From: Areca catechu | Taxonomy: Eukaryota > Streptophyta > Magnoliopsida > Arecales > Arecaceae | Direction of reading: 5' to 3' | Assembly: GCA_021397845.1 (NCBI GenBank) | Contig: JAHSVC010000034.1 | Location: 248,001 to 312,000, forward strand | DNA length: 64,000 nt | Part shown: positions 21,762 to 32,423 of the stretch, in pieces | Layout of the letters: the number at the start of each line of letters is the position of its first letter | How positions within the stretch are numbered: the first letter of the stretch is position 1 | Notes under the pieces: model-generated | Told to the model about the DNA's origin: nothing | The model's input: only the letters and a program-made list of their open reading frames with translations | Database searches by the model: none | Position numbers and translations under genes: made by a program

Positions 21762-22671
21762 AAAAGTTTGAAAATGCATGCATGAAATAGCTTAGGTTTT
21801 TCATCAATTTGGGAGGTTGCATCTGGATGGACTGCATGTCGATTGCATTCATGAGGCACGTACAATGATTCAGAGTAGTTGAGAAGGCATGATGGCAGAT
21901 TGATACTAAAAAATGGCTAATGATTCGGTGATGCAAAGCGTCCACTAGGAAATGGCTGCATGTATGCTTGCGAACCATCACCTGGAGCCATAGCTTTTGG
22001 ATTGCTATCTTTGGTGGGAGGCCATAATAGGAGAGGAGTGGGGCTACCATTCCTCCATATTCTTCATTTGTTGCAGAGACAGGAAGTCAAAGTCTTTGCT
22101 ACCATGAGAGTATGCTGCTGCTACTATAAGGACTACTGTGATTGAAGTGGGTCTTCTTCTCTTTCCTTCCCTTTCCCTTTCTTTTGTTCTTCTATACTTT
22201 CTGGGGGTTCAATCCTAGGATCAACCGCAACTGAAGATGCTCCCTAAATAATGAGTCTTCTTTGAGTGAGGAGGATTTGGTATGGATTTAAGAGGAGTAT
22301 GATATTCCAGAGTCAATAGGGCTCGAGTTGCTAGGCCCCTCCGATAGGGTGACCTTGGGGTCGACGACTCAAGTAGCCTTATATGAGAGGCATTCAAGGC
22401 TAGACTGAGGCTTCTACTTTCTAGCATTGTGGCTAAGTTTCTACAGTGGTACCAAGTATGTATGACCCAATTGGTCCCTAATGTATGGAGGTTGATCATG
22501 GATTTCTTATGTTATTTGTTGTTGTACAGAGAAGTGCCTCCCTCTCCTCATCCCCAAAACTAAAATTTTAATTGAGATAGAAGGAGAGCTATACTTGTGA
22601 CAGCCTCTTCCATTAAAGCCTTCAACCTCCTGTGATAAAAACAAATATTACTAGTTCCATCAAGATTATGA
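21762..22671. other. No gene or repeat recognised
   Basis: Open frames of up to 99 codons (minus 21751-22050, minus 22221-22499) have no recognisable domain. A pyrimidine tract lies at about 22150-22200. The stretch separates Copia LTR F from the Tat-like LTR that begins near 22672. Confidence 0.4.
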
Positions 22672-23260
22672 CTATTGCCGCCTAGATCGTCGTGGCCTGT
22701 AGCTCTGACATGTCGTGGATGCATCAGGCTCCCACTGGATGATGGGTCCTCTTTCTGGTCAGCTGTTTGGTCAGCCTGTCCTACAAAAAAAATGAGACCC
22801 AGGCCAAGGATTCCAGTAAGGACACTCCGATGATTAAGCCAGTTGAGACGATTAAAGAAAATAGATCCTCTATGATGGAGGATTGGGATACCTCCGTGTA
22901 GAAGAGAAAATAAGATATGATCGAAAAGAGATGAAGTGAATGGAGATTAGAGTGTAGGGAGGTTCTCTCTCTTGGTTCCTTGCCCTTTTACTCTTTTTTC
23001 TTACATTGATCCACCTCCCCTAGCCTTGGAGGTCCCTTCTTCCATTTTATATGAGATAATGGCCCAAACTAGATTGGGGGCTTCTTCGGGATGTCTCTCT
23101 CCTGGTACCCTTTTTTGGTGGGGTTTTCTTCTGTTAGCGACCTCCCTCATATTGGACCGATCCTTGGATAAAGAACTTTTTATTGGGGACGTTCACCAAC
23201 ATGATTCAGGTCTTGTCCCTTAGGTGGAACATTTTTTCGTGGGAGGCACGGGCACCATGT
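22672..23260 (-). repeat. Probable 3' LTR of a minus-strand Tat-like element (G)
   Basis: The plus-strand words 'gtcagcctgtcctac', 'ggacactccgatgattaag', then TC-rich sequence and 'ttttatatgag' (TATA-like on minus) follow the same order as in the LTR at 3320-3673 ('gtcaacctgcac', 'ggacactccgatgcttaag', 'ttttatgggcg'). The left side carries no PBS, so it looks like a 3' LTR. The interior would lie to the right, where the minisatellite is. Boundaries are approximate and the match is diverged. Confidence 0.45.
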
Positions 23261-23560
23261 CGCTGAGCCCCGAGCCATGGTGGAGCATTTCTATTATAGG
23301 AGAGATCGTCGGAGTGTTGTAAGGCCTGGGACCTTAATAGGATACTTCTCTTGGAGAAGGCACAGATGTTGTGTCATGGAAACTAGAGCCCCGATTGCAT
23401 GGCAAGGGGCCCAGGCGGGTGCTACATGGTCTGGAGCCTGGTGGAGCATGCACCGTGCGAGTGTGCAGGTGGCATGCTGTAGAGTCAGGAGCCTCTGGTA
23501 GGGTAGGTGCCACCCTCTAGGGGCTGTAGGTAGCCTGGAGCTTCCTTGCCATAGTTTGAA
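23240..23560 (-). repeat. Degenerate repeats of about 45-50 bp (gagcc...atggtggagca)
   Basis: Words such as 'gagccccgagccatggtgga', 'ctagagccccgattgcatgg' and 'ctggagcctggtggagcatg' recur at a spacing of about 45-70 bp. They form a worn array between the LTR and the clearer 72-bp minisatellite. Confidence 0.5.
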
Positions 23561-23639
23561 TTCCTTCTGGTCTTCTTTTCATTGCTCCTGGCTGATCCTC
23601 CAATGGTCGATTATGCCTCTTGGCCCTAGGTTGGAAGTC

Positions 23640-23878
23640 CACCTCAGAACATGGGAGCTCTATCTCGGGAGCTCGATCTCAGAAGGTGGGGGCATGACCT
23701 CAGCCAGGAGCTCGACCTTGGATGGGAGCTGCCTCCACAGGGGCCCTAACCTTAGAAGGTGGGAGCACAATCTTGGTCGGGAGCTCGACCTTGGATGGGA
23801 GCTGGCCTCGACCGGGGGCTCAAACTCGGAAGGCGGGATCATGACCTCGACCTGGAGCTTGACCTCTGATGGGAGATA
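23640..23878. repeat. Minisatellite of about 72 bp, left part (host array of the nested stack)
   Basis: The unit combines 'gggagctcgacctcggatgg', 'gagctgacctcgaccggggg', 'ctcgacctcggaaggcggga' and 'gcatgacctcgacc'. It stops at 23878, where element A starts, and resumes at 30169 and 63424. It is read as the internal array of Tat-like element G. Confidence 0.85.
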
Positions 23879-25439
23879 TGATGCGGGACTACTTAAGCAT
23901 GCAAATTAATTTTTTGTTATTAAGCAGTGAGTTAAGGATTTGTATCCCGAAATTCGAGCCAAAATTATAAGCAGGGGATCCTATAGAAAATCTAGAAGAT
24001 ATACATGCAGAAATAGACCCTAAAGTGAAAGAAATAGGACCGTCGAGGCTAAGAAGCCCCGATAGGGCTAGCTCTCCTATAATACCATAACTTGTGAGTC
24101 AAGGGGGTGTACTTGGCAGTGATTTGATGATGAATCCATTAAGGGGTTGCTTTATGCTCCCGGATGTGCCCTAGAAGATCCGAAGATCCCGTGGATCCGC
24201 GGCTTTCTATCCACTGACCTGAAAGCTGGTTAGATGGAATCCTAAATTGGTGAACTTCGAGGGACCTGCAAAATGCCAAGGGAAGGTTAGAAAACAAGGA
24301 AGAAATAGGGTAGATGGCTGAAAGAAGAAAGGGGAGGAAGGGTTGGATGTGGGGTAGCAAGATATGGGGCATCTGAGGATGATGGAGTTGCACAGCTAGG
24401 GTTTGATAAATAGGGCCTCACAACCCTCTATGCTCAAAAAGCAAAGGTAGATTTGGGTCTCACACCCACTCCTTACAGAGGACAAAACACAAAGCAAATA
24501 ACTCTCAAGAAGACTTTTATTTCATGAATAAGATGATAAAATTTTCATACAAGGGGTCCTTTATATGGAGTCATGAGACTTAGGGCCCAAGAAAATGAAA
24601 ATAAAGAAAATATAGGGTTCTACTTTCTTCCTAAAGTATGGGGCTGAATACAAGGAAGAAAATTTTTTCATGCCATACAAAATTCCCCAAATAAGGCATA
24701 TATTGGGCAGCCAAGAGGGGACCATGAGGGATGCCAAAAAGCTTCCATCTAGGGCTGGGTATGGTCCACAACTTCCTTAAGCAGGCATCCATGAATCTAG
24801 GGATTGAAGTATATCCATTGGCGTGTGGACTTGGTGTGCTTGGGGCGTGGAAGGGGTATGCTAGCATGTCGACATCAACTCTTCATGCATGGGCCGACTT
24901 CATGATCCTCCAAGTAATCCTAGGTGGAAAAATCCATGGTGTGAGTGGGACTCCATGTAGTTGTTGAGGTGGCACACTGGGTAGCATCCTTCACATACTT
25001 AAGTCTTCTCTGACTGGGCTTGACTTAATATAGCTGGACATGATTACAAGATCTAAAATGGTAAATGGCTCAACATGAGCTGAACATAACCCAAAACTTG
25101 ACTCAAAAAAAACCTAATGATATGAGTCAACTCAAAATACAGGACTCAAGTATAATAAGGCCTGAAAAATAAAACTCAATGTCCAAATACATGACTCAAT
25201 AGGCACAATCGGGCTTAATTGGATAAAATCCTAGTTACAGGATACAAAAGGGCTGCATTGTTTGATAAAACCTTATTGCAGGACTTCAAATGACTTAGAT
25301 GACTCCATCCCTACTTACAGGACTCAAAGGGCTAACATAGCCAGATTATTAGACTTAAAGATAAAATATGAAAAATGGTTAAGGGATTCAAAATTCAGGA
25401 ACCCATAGTGAGCTAGGGTTGATCCTAATATCCCCATCA
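23879..25439 (-). repeat. 3' LTR of element A
   Basis: Matches 28875-30168 along its length, but holds about 270 extra bases (roughly 24234-24520) absent from the other LTR. A PPT-like CTAGGAGAAT precedes the LTR start on the minus strand (25440-25449). Confidence 0.9.
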
Positions 25440-25509
25440 ATTCTCCTAGGATAGGAGAAACTCAACCCTATCGAGTAAGGGTCAATCTGGTGCAGGTAAA
25501 AGGGTTGGG

Positions 25510-25731
25510 TCATGGTGTTGCGGGTACTCTCGAGAGATCCATAACATTTAGAGTCTGGTCAGCCTTGCCATCGGACCAAACGATATAGAAGCCTTGGTCC
25601 CAGGTCATAATAGCTTGGCTGTCCAGGTCATGCTCGATCCGTATTCCTCTCCCAGGGCAATTTAGTGGACACTCAGGTAAGGTTTCTCTCTCAAGAATAG
25701 GGTGAGGTCCAAAAATCTCACTAGGAGTCAC
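25510..25731 (-). pseudogene. Chromodomain at the integrase C-terminus (element A)
   Basis: The minus frame contains GIRIEHDLDSQAIMTWDQGF, then YIVWSDGKADQT, the layout of a chromovirus integrase chromodomain (I-E-x2-L-D...Y-x-V-x-W). The same domain is clearer in element B (IERILDDQAITT...FLVRWQGRP). Chromodomains in Ty3 chromoviruses steer integration towards particular chromatin marks. The strand C-terminal to the conserved Trp is altered here (WSDGKADQT where B has WQGRPESDD), so binding is doubtful. Confidence 0.75.
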
Positions 25732-25750
25732 TGCTGGCTCCCATACTTTT

Positions 25751-25984
25751 CTAAGTCTGCGATATTGAAGGTAGAGCTAATGCGAAAATCCGGGGCAGCT
25801 CTAGCACATAGGTATTAGGTCCCACTTTTTTTATCACTCTAAAGGGTCCAGCTTTGCATGCAAGTAATTTCTTCATGGCTCCCAATGGGAACCGTTCAGG
25901 TCTAGACTTAATCTCTACATGATCTCCCTTAGCAAAATGTTTTGCTTGATTTTGGGAATTAGCCATGTTATTGTTAGTGTTCAA
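25751..25984 (-). pseudogene. Integrase C-terminal part (element A)
   Basis: The minus frame reads AKHFAKGDHVEIKSRPERFP, then KKLLACKAGPFRVIKKVGPNTYVLELP. This is the GPY/F-type integrase C-terminal module (GPFRVIKKVG..TYVLELP). The catalytic D,D-35-E core that should precede it is missing: upstream sequence (26012-26440) goes straight back to the PR-RT linker. A frameshift near its end separates it from the chromodomain. Confidence 0.8.
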
Positions 25985-26011
25985 ATGAGTGCTAATGCCC
26001 TGATGCAGATG

Positions 26012-26760
26012 CTATGCAGAGATCAGTTCATGTGTAGATAGATGTATTAGGTTTGTGGGTTTATTGGGCTCATAACAAGATACTACTTCACTACCTACAT
26101 CTACTTCGCACCAAGAGGTACATATCCTTAGGAACTCGGTCCATCTTTCAGGTTTTAAGCTTAAAATCCTTTGTGAATTAAAAACCCTGAAAGTCTTTTG
26201 ATAGGGGAATAAAACTAAATCTTGTAGAAGTAGATAATTCCTCCAAAGTTTTAGGATATGAATTGCAGCATGGAAGTCTTTAGGGTAGACATGGTTCAAT
26301 AGGCTTCTATGCTTAAGGGAAATTAATTGGGTGCTTTTCCTAACCACATGTTTGGCACTAGGATGGTCTACAAGCACTAGTTCTAGAGTAGGTTAGGAAT
26401 CCATTACAAGTGGAAGGTCATCAGGAAGGTCTTTGGGAAGCTTATCTTGAAAGTCTTCTAAAATAATGTCTACTTCCTGGGGTTGTTCCTTAGGGACTTG
26501 TTCTGGACCTCCTCTATGGACAACTCTTGTGAACCCTCACTTTCATCCACTATATTTGATCCTGGCTCAGTTACTTCTTCTCCACATTCTTTAGTGGGTT
26601 TAGGATCTTTCTCTGTTAGGTCTTCAGTGAGTTCACTGACTTCATACTCCTTTACCAGACTTGGATCAACCTCATACACCTCTTCTTTAGGCTCAGTAAT
26701 GGGTTCAAACTCGTCCTCTTATAGCTCTCCTATATGTGAGGCTTTGGTTGGACATTGGCT
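26012..26760 (-). pseudogene. Acidic region and PR-RT linker remnant (element A)
   Basis: The minus strand at 26470-26760 encodes an acidic stretch (YEVDPSLVKEYEVSELTEDL) with a counterpart in element B (YEADASLVDEYEGEE, about 35730-35770). Around 26400-26460 comes ILEDFQDKLPKDLPDDLP, the motif that precedes RT in chromoviruses. The open frame 26012-26377 after it has no domain I recognise. RT does not follow, so a deletion joins the linker to the integrase C-terminus. Confidence 0.55.
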
Positions 26761-26916
26761 AGCATAGTATCTCGATTTGTGGCATCTAAAGCACGTGATG
26801 TTGGGACTTCTCTAAACCTCTAGTGGCTTGCTCTTATTCTTCTCTAGCTCCTCAACCTGGGGATACCCTAAGTCTTGAATATCAGTGCAATCAATTAAAC
26901 TTCAGGGTCCTCACTC

Positions 26917-27880
26917 CTATTCATCATGGGAACTAGTGGGATACTGGGCTCGGGTCGGCTTGGTTGGCTTGGCTAAGACCTGGTCCTGAGTTAGGGGCAC
27001 TAGTCCTAATGGGGTCAGGTCGATTAAGGGGTACCTGACTAATATTTGGCTTGTACTCAAGGGTGGTAGGGATGGGTCGACTAAGAGGTGGTGGACTAAT
27101 ACTAGGCTCATATCTAGGGGTACTGATCCTATAGGATTCATGTTGACTAGGGAAAACTTGACTGGTACAAGGCTGAACCTAGATCCAATAAATCCATAAC
27201 CCATAGGTCTGAGTCCATGTCTTATGAGCCTAAGGAACCCATAACCCCTAGGTATCATAGGAGCTAGGTTCATAGGTTTTGGGTTCACAGGACCTGGGTA
27301 GGTACTTTTTCTAAGTTTGCTTTTCATGGCCCTCCAGGTAGTTATGGGTGCTTCTCCTTCTAGTATAGCCATTCTTTCAAACTTATCCCAGTCTACCTTA
27401 GCTTGGTGAACTAACTTAGCTTTAGCAAACTTAAGGTAATCTCTTTCAGAATAGAAACCCATATTTTTTTTCAAAATACAGGTCCATATTCCTTTCCCGA
27501 TTAAGATAATCCTCAAACTCTGGATCACCACCAAATTTAGGTGCTCTTGTGAATCTATAAATGGTTTTCTCTACACTAAGATCCAAGATTGGTATAGGGT
27601 GTGGGGTTCTCCTAGGGTTGGGCTCCAAGTATGGGTTAGGGTATTAGGTTCTCCTTGGATTAGGAGGTGTGGGTAAAGGTGGCTCAGGTTGGATCCTACA
27701 GGTTTTCTCTAGGATTCCTAACTGGTCTCCTACTTGATCAAACCTATGGTTCATTTGGGTGAATGATCGGGACATCTGTTCAGTAAGGGCTCTTATTTGG
27801 GCTTCAAGATTAGAATTATCCATGGGTTCAGCCGACTGTGGGTGTGGTGGATGATATGAGACTCCTGACCTAGTGCACAT
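26917..27880 (-). pseudogene. Chromovirus gag (element A)
   Basis: The N-terminus from 27880 has a coiled-coil-like stretch, LEAQIRALTEQMSRSFTQMN. Two copies of an R-R-T-P proline motif follow, then the capsid block KAKLVHQAKVDWDKFERMAI and LEGEAPITTWRAMKSKLR (27310-27430). A proline-rich tail comes next. Gag would form the particle. The N-terminal part and the capsid are in different frames. At 27190-27256 the sequence is inverted relative to element B. Element B keeps the N-terminus but lacks the capsid. Confidence 0.8.
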
Positions 27881-28856
27881 GCAAGACTCAAAGGATAAAT
27901 TGACTACGGTTTCCTAGACCTAGAGCCCAAACAGAATGGGTTGACTTAACTTACAACACAACACCTAATCCTTTTGTGGGCCAGGTAAAAGGTGGGGTGG
28001 TGGGAGGCCTCCCCTGCTTCTACAAGGATCCAATTAAAGAACCACCAGTCTGCTTAGGGCATTTGCCTCTAGACCTCTAGCCTTAGACATCCACTTCCAG
28101 TAGGTGAGGGATTGAGTGCACTAGTCTTCCCACAAGGTTCGAACCCGACCTGTTAGTATTCCAAATTACTTTAGGTTGCTACTTGATTTTAAATTGGGCT
28201 TGGATTCGAATGCAAGGATTGTTATTTTGGGCAAAGGAGAGGTGATCAACTCCTCCCCTCGTTTGATATAGTAGAATTGCCCTTAGAATATTTTATGCAA
28301 ATGATAACAAGCAAATGAAACCCTAATGATGCAATGTCTCTAAAGTTCTTTTTTTTTTGTTTTTTAGCAGAAATATAATATGCAGAAATTAACTAAATGT
28401 AGGAAATATGTAGAAAATTAAAATATGCAGAGATTATGCAATCAAAACCGTAAACATGCTGAAATTACTACTTGCTAAAATTCTAGGTGCAGAAACTTCC
28501 TAGGCAGAAATTAGACATGCGAAGACTTAGAAGCCAAATTAAATCATGAAAAAATTTAATAAATAGTACCAAATATGATGAAATCTAGCAAAAATAAGAA
28601 TTAGAACTTTGAGCTGCCTATATGCAAAACAATTAATGAATAGACCATATATAGGATTACAGGATGCAAAAATTAATATGCAAAAAAACTAAAATATTTC
28701 CAAATAAATCATGGGACCTTGCTCTAAAAATCAGGTTCAGCCTTAGCTCATTACTCCCATAGACAGATAGCATACATGGTTTTCATGCGTATACCCCGCT
28801 TGGGAGTCTTGAACTTTCTAAAAAAAGGATTTTAGAAGATGAAAACTAAGCCCTAA
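27881..28856 (-). other. 5' untranslated leader of element A
   Basis: About 1 kb lies between the PBS and the gag start on the minus strand. It is AT-rich (28300-28720) with no coding motif. Element B has a matching leader of about 920 bp at 33871-34778. A phrase such as 'gaggtgatcaactcctcccc' is shared in sense orientation with B. Confidence 0.6.
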
Positions 28857-28871
28857 ACTTGCTCTGATACC
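28857..28871 (-). promoter_or_regulatory. Primer-binding site of element A (initiator Met tRNA type)
   Basis: The minus strand reads TGGTATCAGAGCAAG three bases after the LTR end. TGGTATCAGAGC is the standard plant iMet-tRNA-complementary PBS used by Copia elements and chromoviruses. Confidence 0.9.
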
Positions 28872-28874
28872 AAA

Positions 28875-30168
28875 TGATGCAGGACTACTTAAGCATGCAA
28901 ATTATTTTTTTGTTATTAACCAGTGAGTTAAGGATTTGTATCCCAAGATTCGAGCCAAAATTCTAAGCAGGGGATCCTATACAAAATCTAGAACATCATG
29001 CACATATAAATAGACCCTAAAGTGAAAAAATAGGACCATCGAGGCTTAGAAGCCTCGGTAGAGCTATCTCTCCTATAATACCATAACTTGTGAGTCAAGA
29101 GGGTGTACCTGGCAGTGATTTGATGATGATTCCATGAAGGGTCACTCTATGCTCCCGGATGCGTCCTGGAAGATCAAGCCAAAGATCCTGCAGATTCGTG
29201 GCTTTCTATCCGTTGACCTGAAAGTTGGTCAGCCCAGTAATGAAAATAAAGATGATGAAGTTTTCATACATGGGGTCCCTTATATGGAGTCATGAGACCT
29301 AGGGCCAAGCAAATGAAAATAAAGAAAATATGGGGTGCCCACTTTCTTTTAAAGTGTGGGGCTAAATACAGGAAGAAAATTCTTTCATGCCATACAAATT
29401 CCCCCAAATAAGGCATATAGTGGGCAGCCAAGAGGGGACCATAAGGGGTGCCAAAAAGCTTCCATCTAGGGCTGGTGTGTCCACAACTTCCCTAAGCAGG
29501 CATCCATGAATCTAGGGATTGAAGTATATCCATTGGCGTGTGGACTTGTGTGCTTGGGGCGTGGAAGAGGTATGCTGGCATGTGGACATCAACTCCTCAT
29601 GCATGGGACAACTTCATGATCCTCCAAGTAATCCTAGGTGATGAAATCCACGATGCGATTGGGACTCCACGTGGCTGCTGAGGTGGCACACTGGGTGGTG
29701 TCCTTCATATGCTTGAATCTTCTCAAACTAGGCTTGACTCAATACAAACTCAATACAACTGGACATGATTACAAGACCCAAAATGGTAAATAGCTCAACA
29801 TGAGCTGAACATAACTCAAAACTTGACTCAAAAAAATCTTAATGGTATGAGTTGACTCTAAATATAGGACTCAAGTATAACAAGACTTGAAAACAAAACT
29901 TAAGATCCAATACAGGACTCAATGGGCACACTTTAGGCTTAACTGGATAAAACCCTAGTTACATGACATAAAGGGCTGCATTGGGCTCACTGATAAACCC
30001 CTTGTTGCAGGACTTCAAATGGCTTAGATGACTCCATCCCTACTTACAGGACTCAAAGGGCTAACATAGTCAAATTATTGGACTCAAAGATAAAATCTGG
30101 AAAATGGTTAAGGGACTCAAAATTCAGGGATCCATAGTGAGCTAAGGTTGATCCTGATGTCCCCATCA
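28875..30168 (-). repeat. 5' LTR of element A
   Basis: The minus-strand start TGATGGGGACATC and end CTGCATCA match the other LTR. Its 1294 bp against 1561 reflect the missing block of about 270 bp. Confidence 0.9.
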
Positions 30169-30279
30169 AGATGACCTCGACCGAGGGCTCGACCTTCGAA
30201 GAAGGGAGCATGACCTCGGTTGGGAGCTCAACCTCGGATGGGAGCTAAGCTCGGTCAGGGACTCAACTTCAAAAGATGG
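30169..30279. repeat. Remnant of the 72-bp minisatellite between elements A and H
   Basis: About 1.5 units ('atgacctcgaccgagggctc', 'gggagctcaacctcggatgg') link the end of A to the start of H. This shows both elements landed in one array, 111 bp apart. Confidence 0.9.
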
Positions 30280-31800
30280 TGTTAGCTTTGGCCCTTGATT
30301 TTGATGAATAACAAAATATTGATCATATATTTTGTACTAATGTTTCAATTGGAGTTGTGAATTCTAGGTTATAGGTATATCAAATTCTTTATACAAAAAC
30401 ATCAAAATCATTTACATTAATGCAAGATGAATTTCAAAGTTTAAGAAGTCTTCTCACTTTAGAAAACCAAGAAATTGATCAATTTGGTCATTATGAAGAA
30501 GAAATAAAAGTATATTAGACAAAATTTAGAGTTTTGAAGCTTGGCACACACTTTAGAATTGGCACAAATCAAGTGTCGACCTTAGTATCGACTTAAGTGT
30601 CGACTCATGAAGCCTAGTGTCAACCTTCTGAAGATGGTATACAAAAATTCTACCAACATGCCATGTGTCGATCCAAGCGTCGACTCATAGTCGACTCACA
30701 GATCAACTCATTGCCTGAGACAAGAAAGTTATAGAATGGTATCATTCCTAGATTTTTTGCCAAGTGCTGATTCAAGTGTTGACCCAAGTATCGAATCACA
30801 AGCTGAAGTGTCGACTTACATGTTGACTCATAGCCTAAGACCAGAAATGAAGCAGAATCATGGATTTCAAGAATTATAACTGGTGTCGATCCAAGTGTCA
30901 ACCTTAGTGTCAACTCACATGTCGACTCACAGGTTCGACAACAGTAATGGCTATGTTTTTAAAAGTTCAGAATTGATTCAAACACTCCATAACAACTAGT
31001 TTTACCTTTCCAATGATCACAAATAATTTTTTGAAGGTTTTTGATATATTTAACACAGACCAAACTCACTGAATACACAAGAGACAATTTCTATCATCCT
31101 AAAAAGCTATTACAAAGACAAGAGAGAGCTAAAAAGAAGATTCCAAGTGAAAAGCCTTCATTCTAGCTGTTGAGCCTTCAAATCAATTTTCAAAGTGTTC
31201 ATTGAAAGCTTCCAAGAAGAAGAAGATAACTCAAGCATTTAAGAAGAGCTTCATCGATATATTTGCTTTTGTTTAGAAAGTTTTGTATATTCTTACTTTT
31301 GTATTTGAATTTTTATTGTTACTAGTTTCAAGGTGATTGAAATTAGTATTGAGGTTGTTGGTGAGCCTTGTGTAAAAATCAACTAGATTGATAGTTAGCC
31401 TTGTCTAAAACCATCAAGATTGTTGGTGAGCCTAAGTGACAAGACCAACAAGGGGTTTTGACTTGTGAGCCTGGTTAAAACAAGTTGGATTTTGACTTGT
31501 GAGCCCAGAAAATAAGTTGGCTATAATCCTTTGATTATAGTGAAATTCCCAAGAAAAACTTGGGGAGTGAATGTAGTGCTTGGAGTACACCAACCACTAT
31601 AAACTTCTTGTATTTGTGCGTGTGGTTTGCCTTCTCATTTTATTCTTTAGCATTGCTCTTTTTCTTTAAAACACTACATTTAGATCACATTATGCACATT
31701 CACATTACTACACAAACACATTAGTTCAACACATACTAGTTCAAACTTTTTTAAAAAACCTAATTCACCCCCCTCTCTTGGGTTGCTACATTGGGCAACA
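30280..31800 (+). repeat. 5' LTR of element H
   Basis: Pairs with 61915-63423 along its full length. It carries many 'agtgtcgactca' words at about 30570-30935 and ends GGGTTGCTACATTGGGCAACA-like sequence immediately before the PBS. Confidence 0.93.
30570..30935. repeat. GTCGAC-centred repeat cluster in the H 5' LTR
   Basis: Words such as 'caagtgtcgac', 'tcgactcatag' and 'gtcgactcaca' recur more than ten times. The core GTCGAC is self-complementary and appears as AGTGTCGACT in several places. The matching cluster in the other LTR is 62195-62560. Confidence 0.85.
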
Positions 31801-31802
31801 AG

Positions 31803-31818
31803 TGGTGTCAGAGCCTGG
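31803..31818 (+). promoter_or_regulatory. Primer-binding site of element H (iMet type, one mismatch)
   Basis: TGGTGTCAGAGCCTGG begins two bases after the LTR. It differs by one base from the usual TGGTATCAGAGC. Confidence 0.9.
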
Positions 31819-31856
31819 TACTCAGTATAGGTCTACGATCTTAAGTCAAAGATCTA

Positions 31857-32423
31857 ATGGCAGCCCAAATTGGTGTCAGTATTGTTGAGGGTCAAGCCTT
31901 AAACCGTCCCCTACTTTTTAATGGCACAAACTATACTTACTGGAAGACATGCATGCACATCTACATTCAAGCCATAGATTACAATATTTGGAAGACCATA
32001 ATTAAAGGGCCTCATCAGCCCACTATTTTGGTTAATGGTATTTCCACTCCTAAATTAGAAGATGATTGGGATGAGAATGATATTAAGCAAGCTGAGCTTA
32101 ATGCAAGGCTATGAATTTGTTATTTTATGCATTGGACCTTAGCGAATTCAATATGATATCTAATTGTTCCTCTACAAAAAAAGTCTAGGACATACTTAAA
32201 GTTACTCATAAGGGTACACATCAAGTAAAGATACCAAAGTTAACATATTCATTCATATTTATTAAATGTTTAATAGAACCAAATGAATCAATTAGTGAAA
32301 TGTACACTTGGTTTACTAACATTGTTAATAGTATGAGGAGTTTGGAAAAAGTTTAAAATTAATATTGAACTTGTCAATAAAATTCTCAGGTCTCTTCTAT
32401 CATCATGGGATCTAAAGTCATTG
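31857..32423 (+). pseudogene. Sirevirus-like gag, N-terminal part (interrupted by B)
   Basis: ATG 31857 opens MAAQIGVSIVEGQ, then RPLLFNGTNYTYWKTCMHIY (residues about 20-39) and an acidic D-D-W-D-E-N-D segment. This is the start of Copia gag of the UBN2/DUF4219 type. The frame is lost near 32112. Later pieces (about 32200-32340) keep the 'PNESISEMYTWFTNIVN' flavour. Element B enters at 32424, within the 'SSWDLK' block that is conserved in this gag. Gag resumes at 38549. Confidence 0.85.

Larger units (their letters stand above)
23879..30168 (-). mobile_element. Element A: non-autonomous chromovirus derivative
   Basis: LTRs are 23879-25439 and 28875-30168. On the minus strand they start TGATGGGGACATC and end CTGCATCA. 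The target duplication is AGATA (23874-23878) against AGATG (30169-30173), four of five matching. An iMet-type PBS lies at 28860-28871. The interior has gag (27300-27880), a proline-rich linker, an acidic region, the PR-RT linker, then only the integrase C-terminus and a chromodomain. Protease, RT, RNase H and the integrase core are absent. It sits inside the 72-bp minisatellite. Confidence 0.9.

Noticed and set aside
22140..22660. Possible gene between Copia LTR F and the Tat-like LTR
   Set aside because: Only short frames without recognisable domains, and no splice or promoter pattern could be supported.
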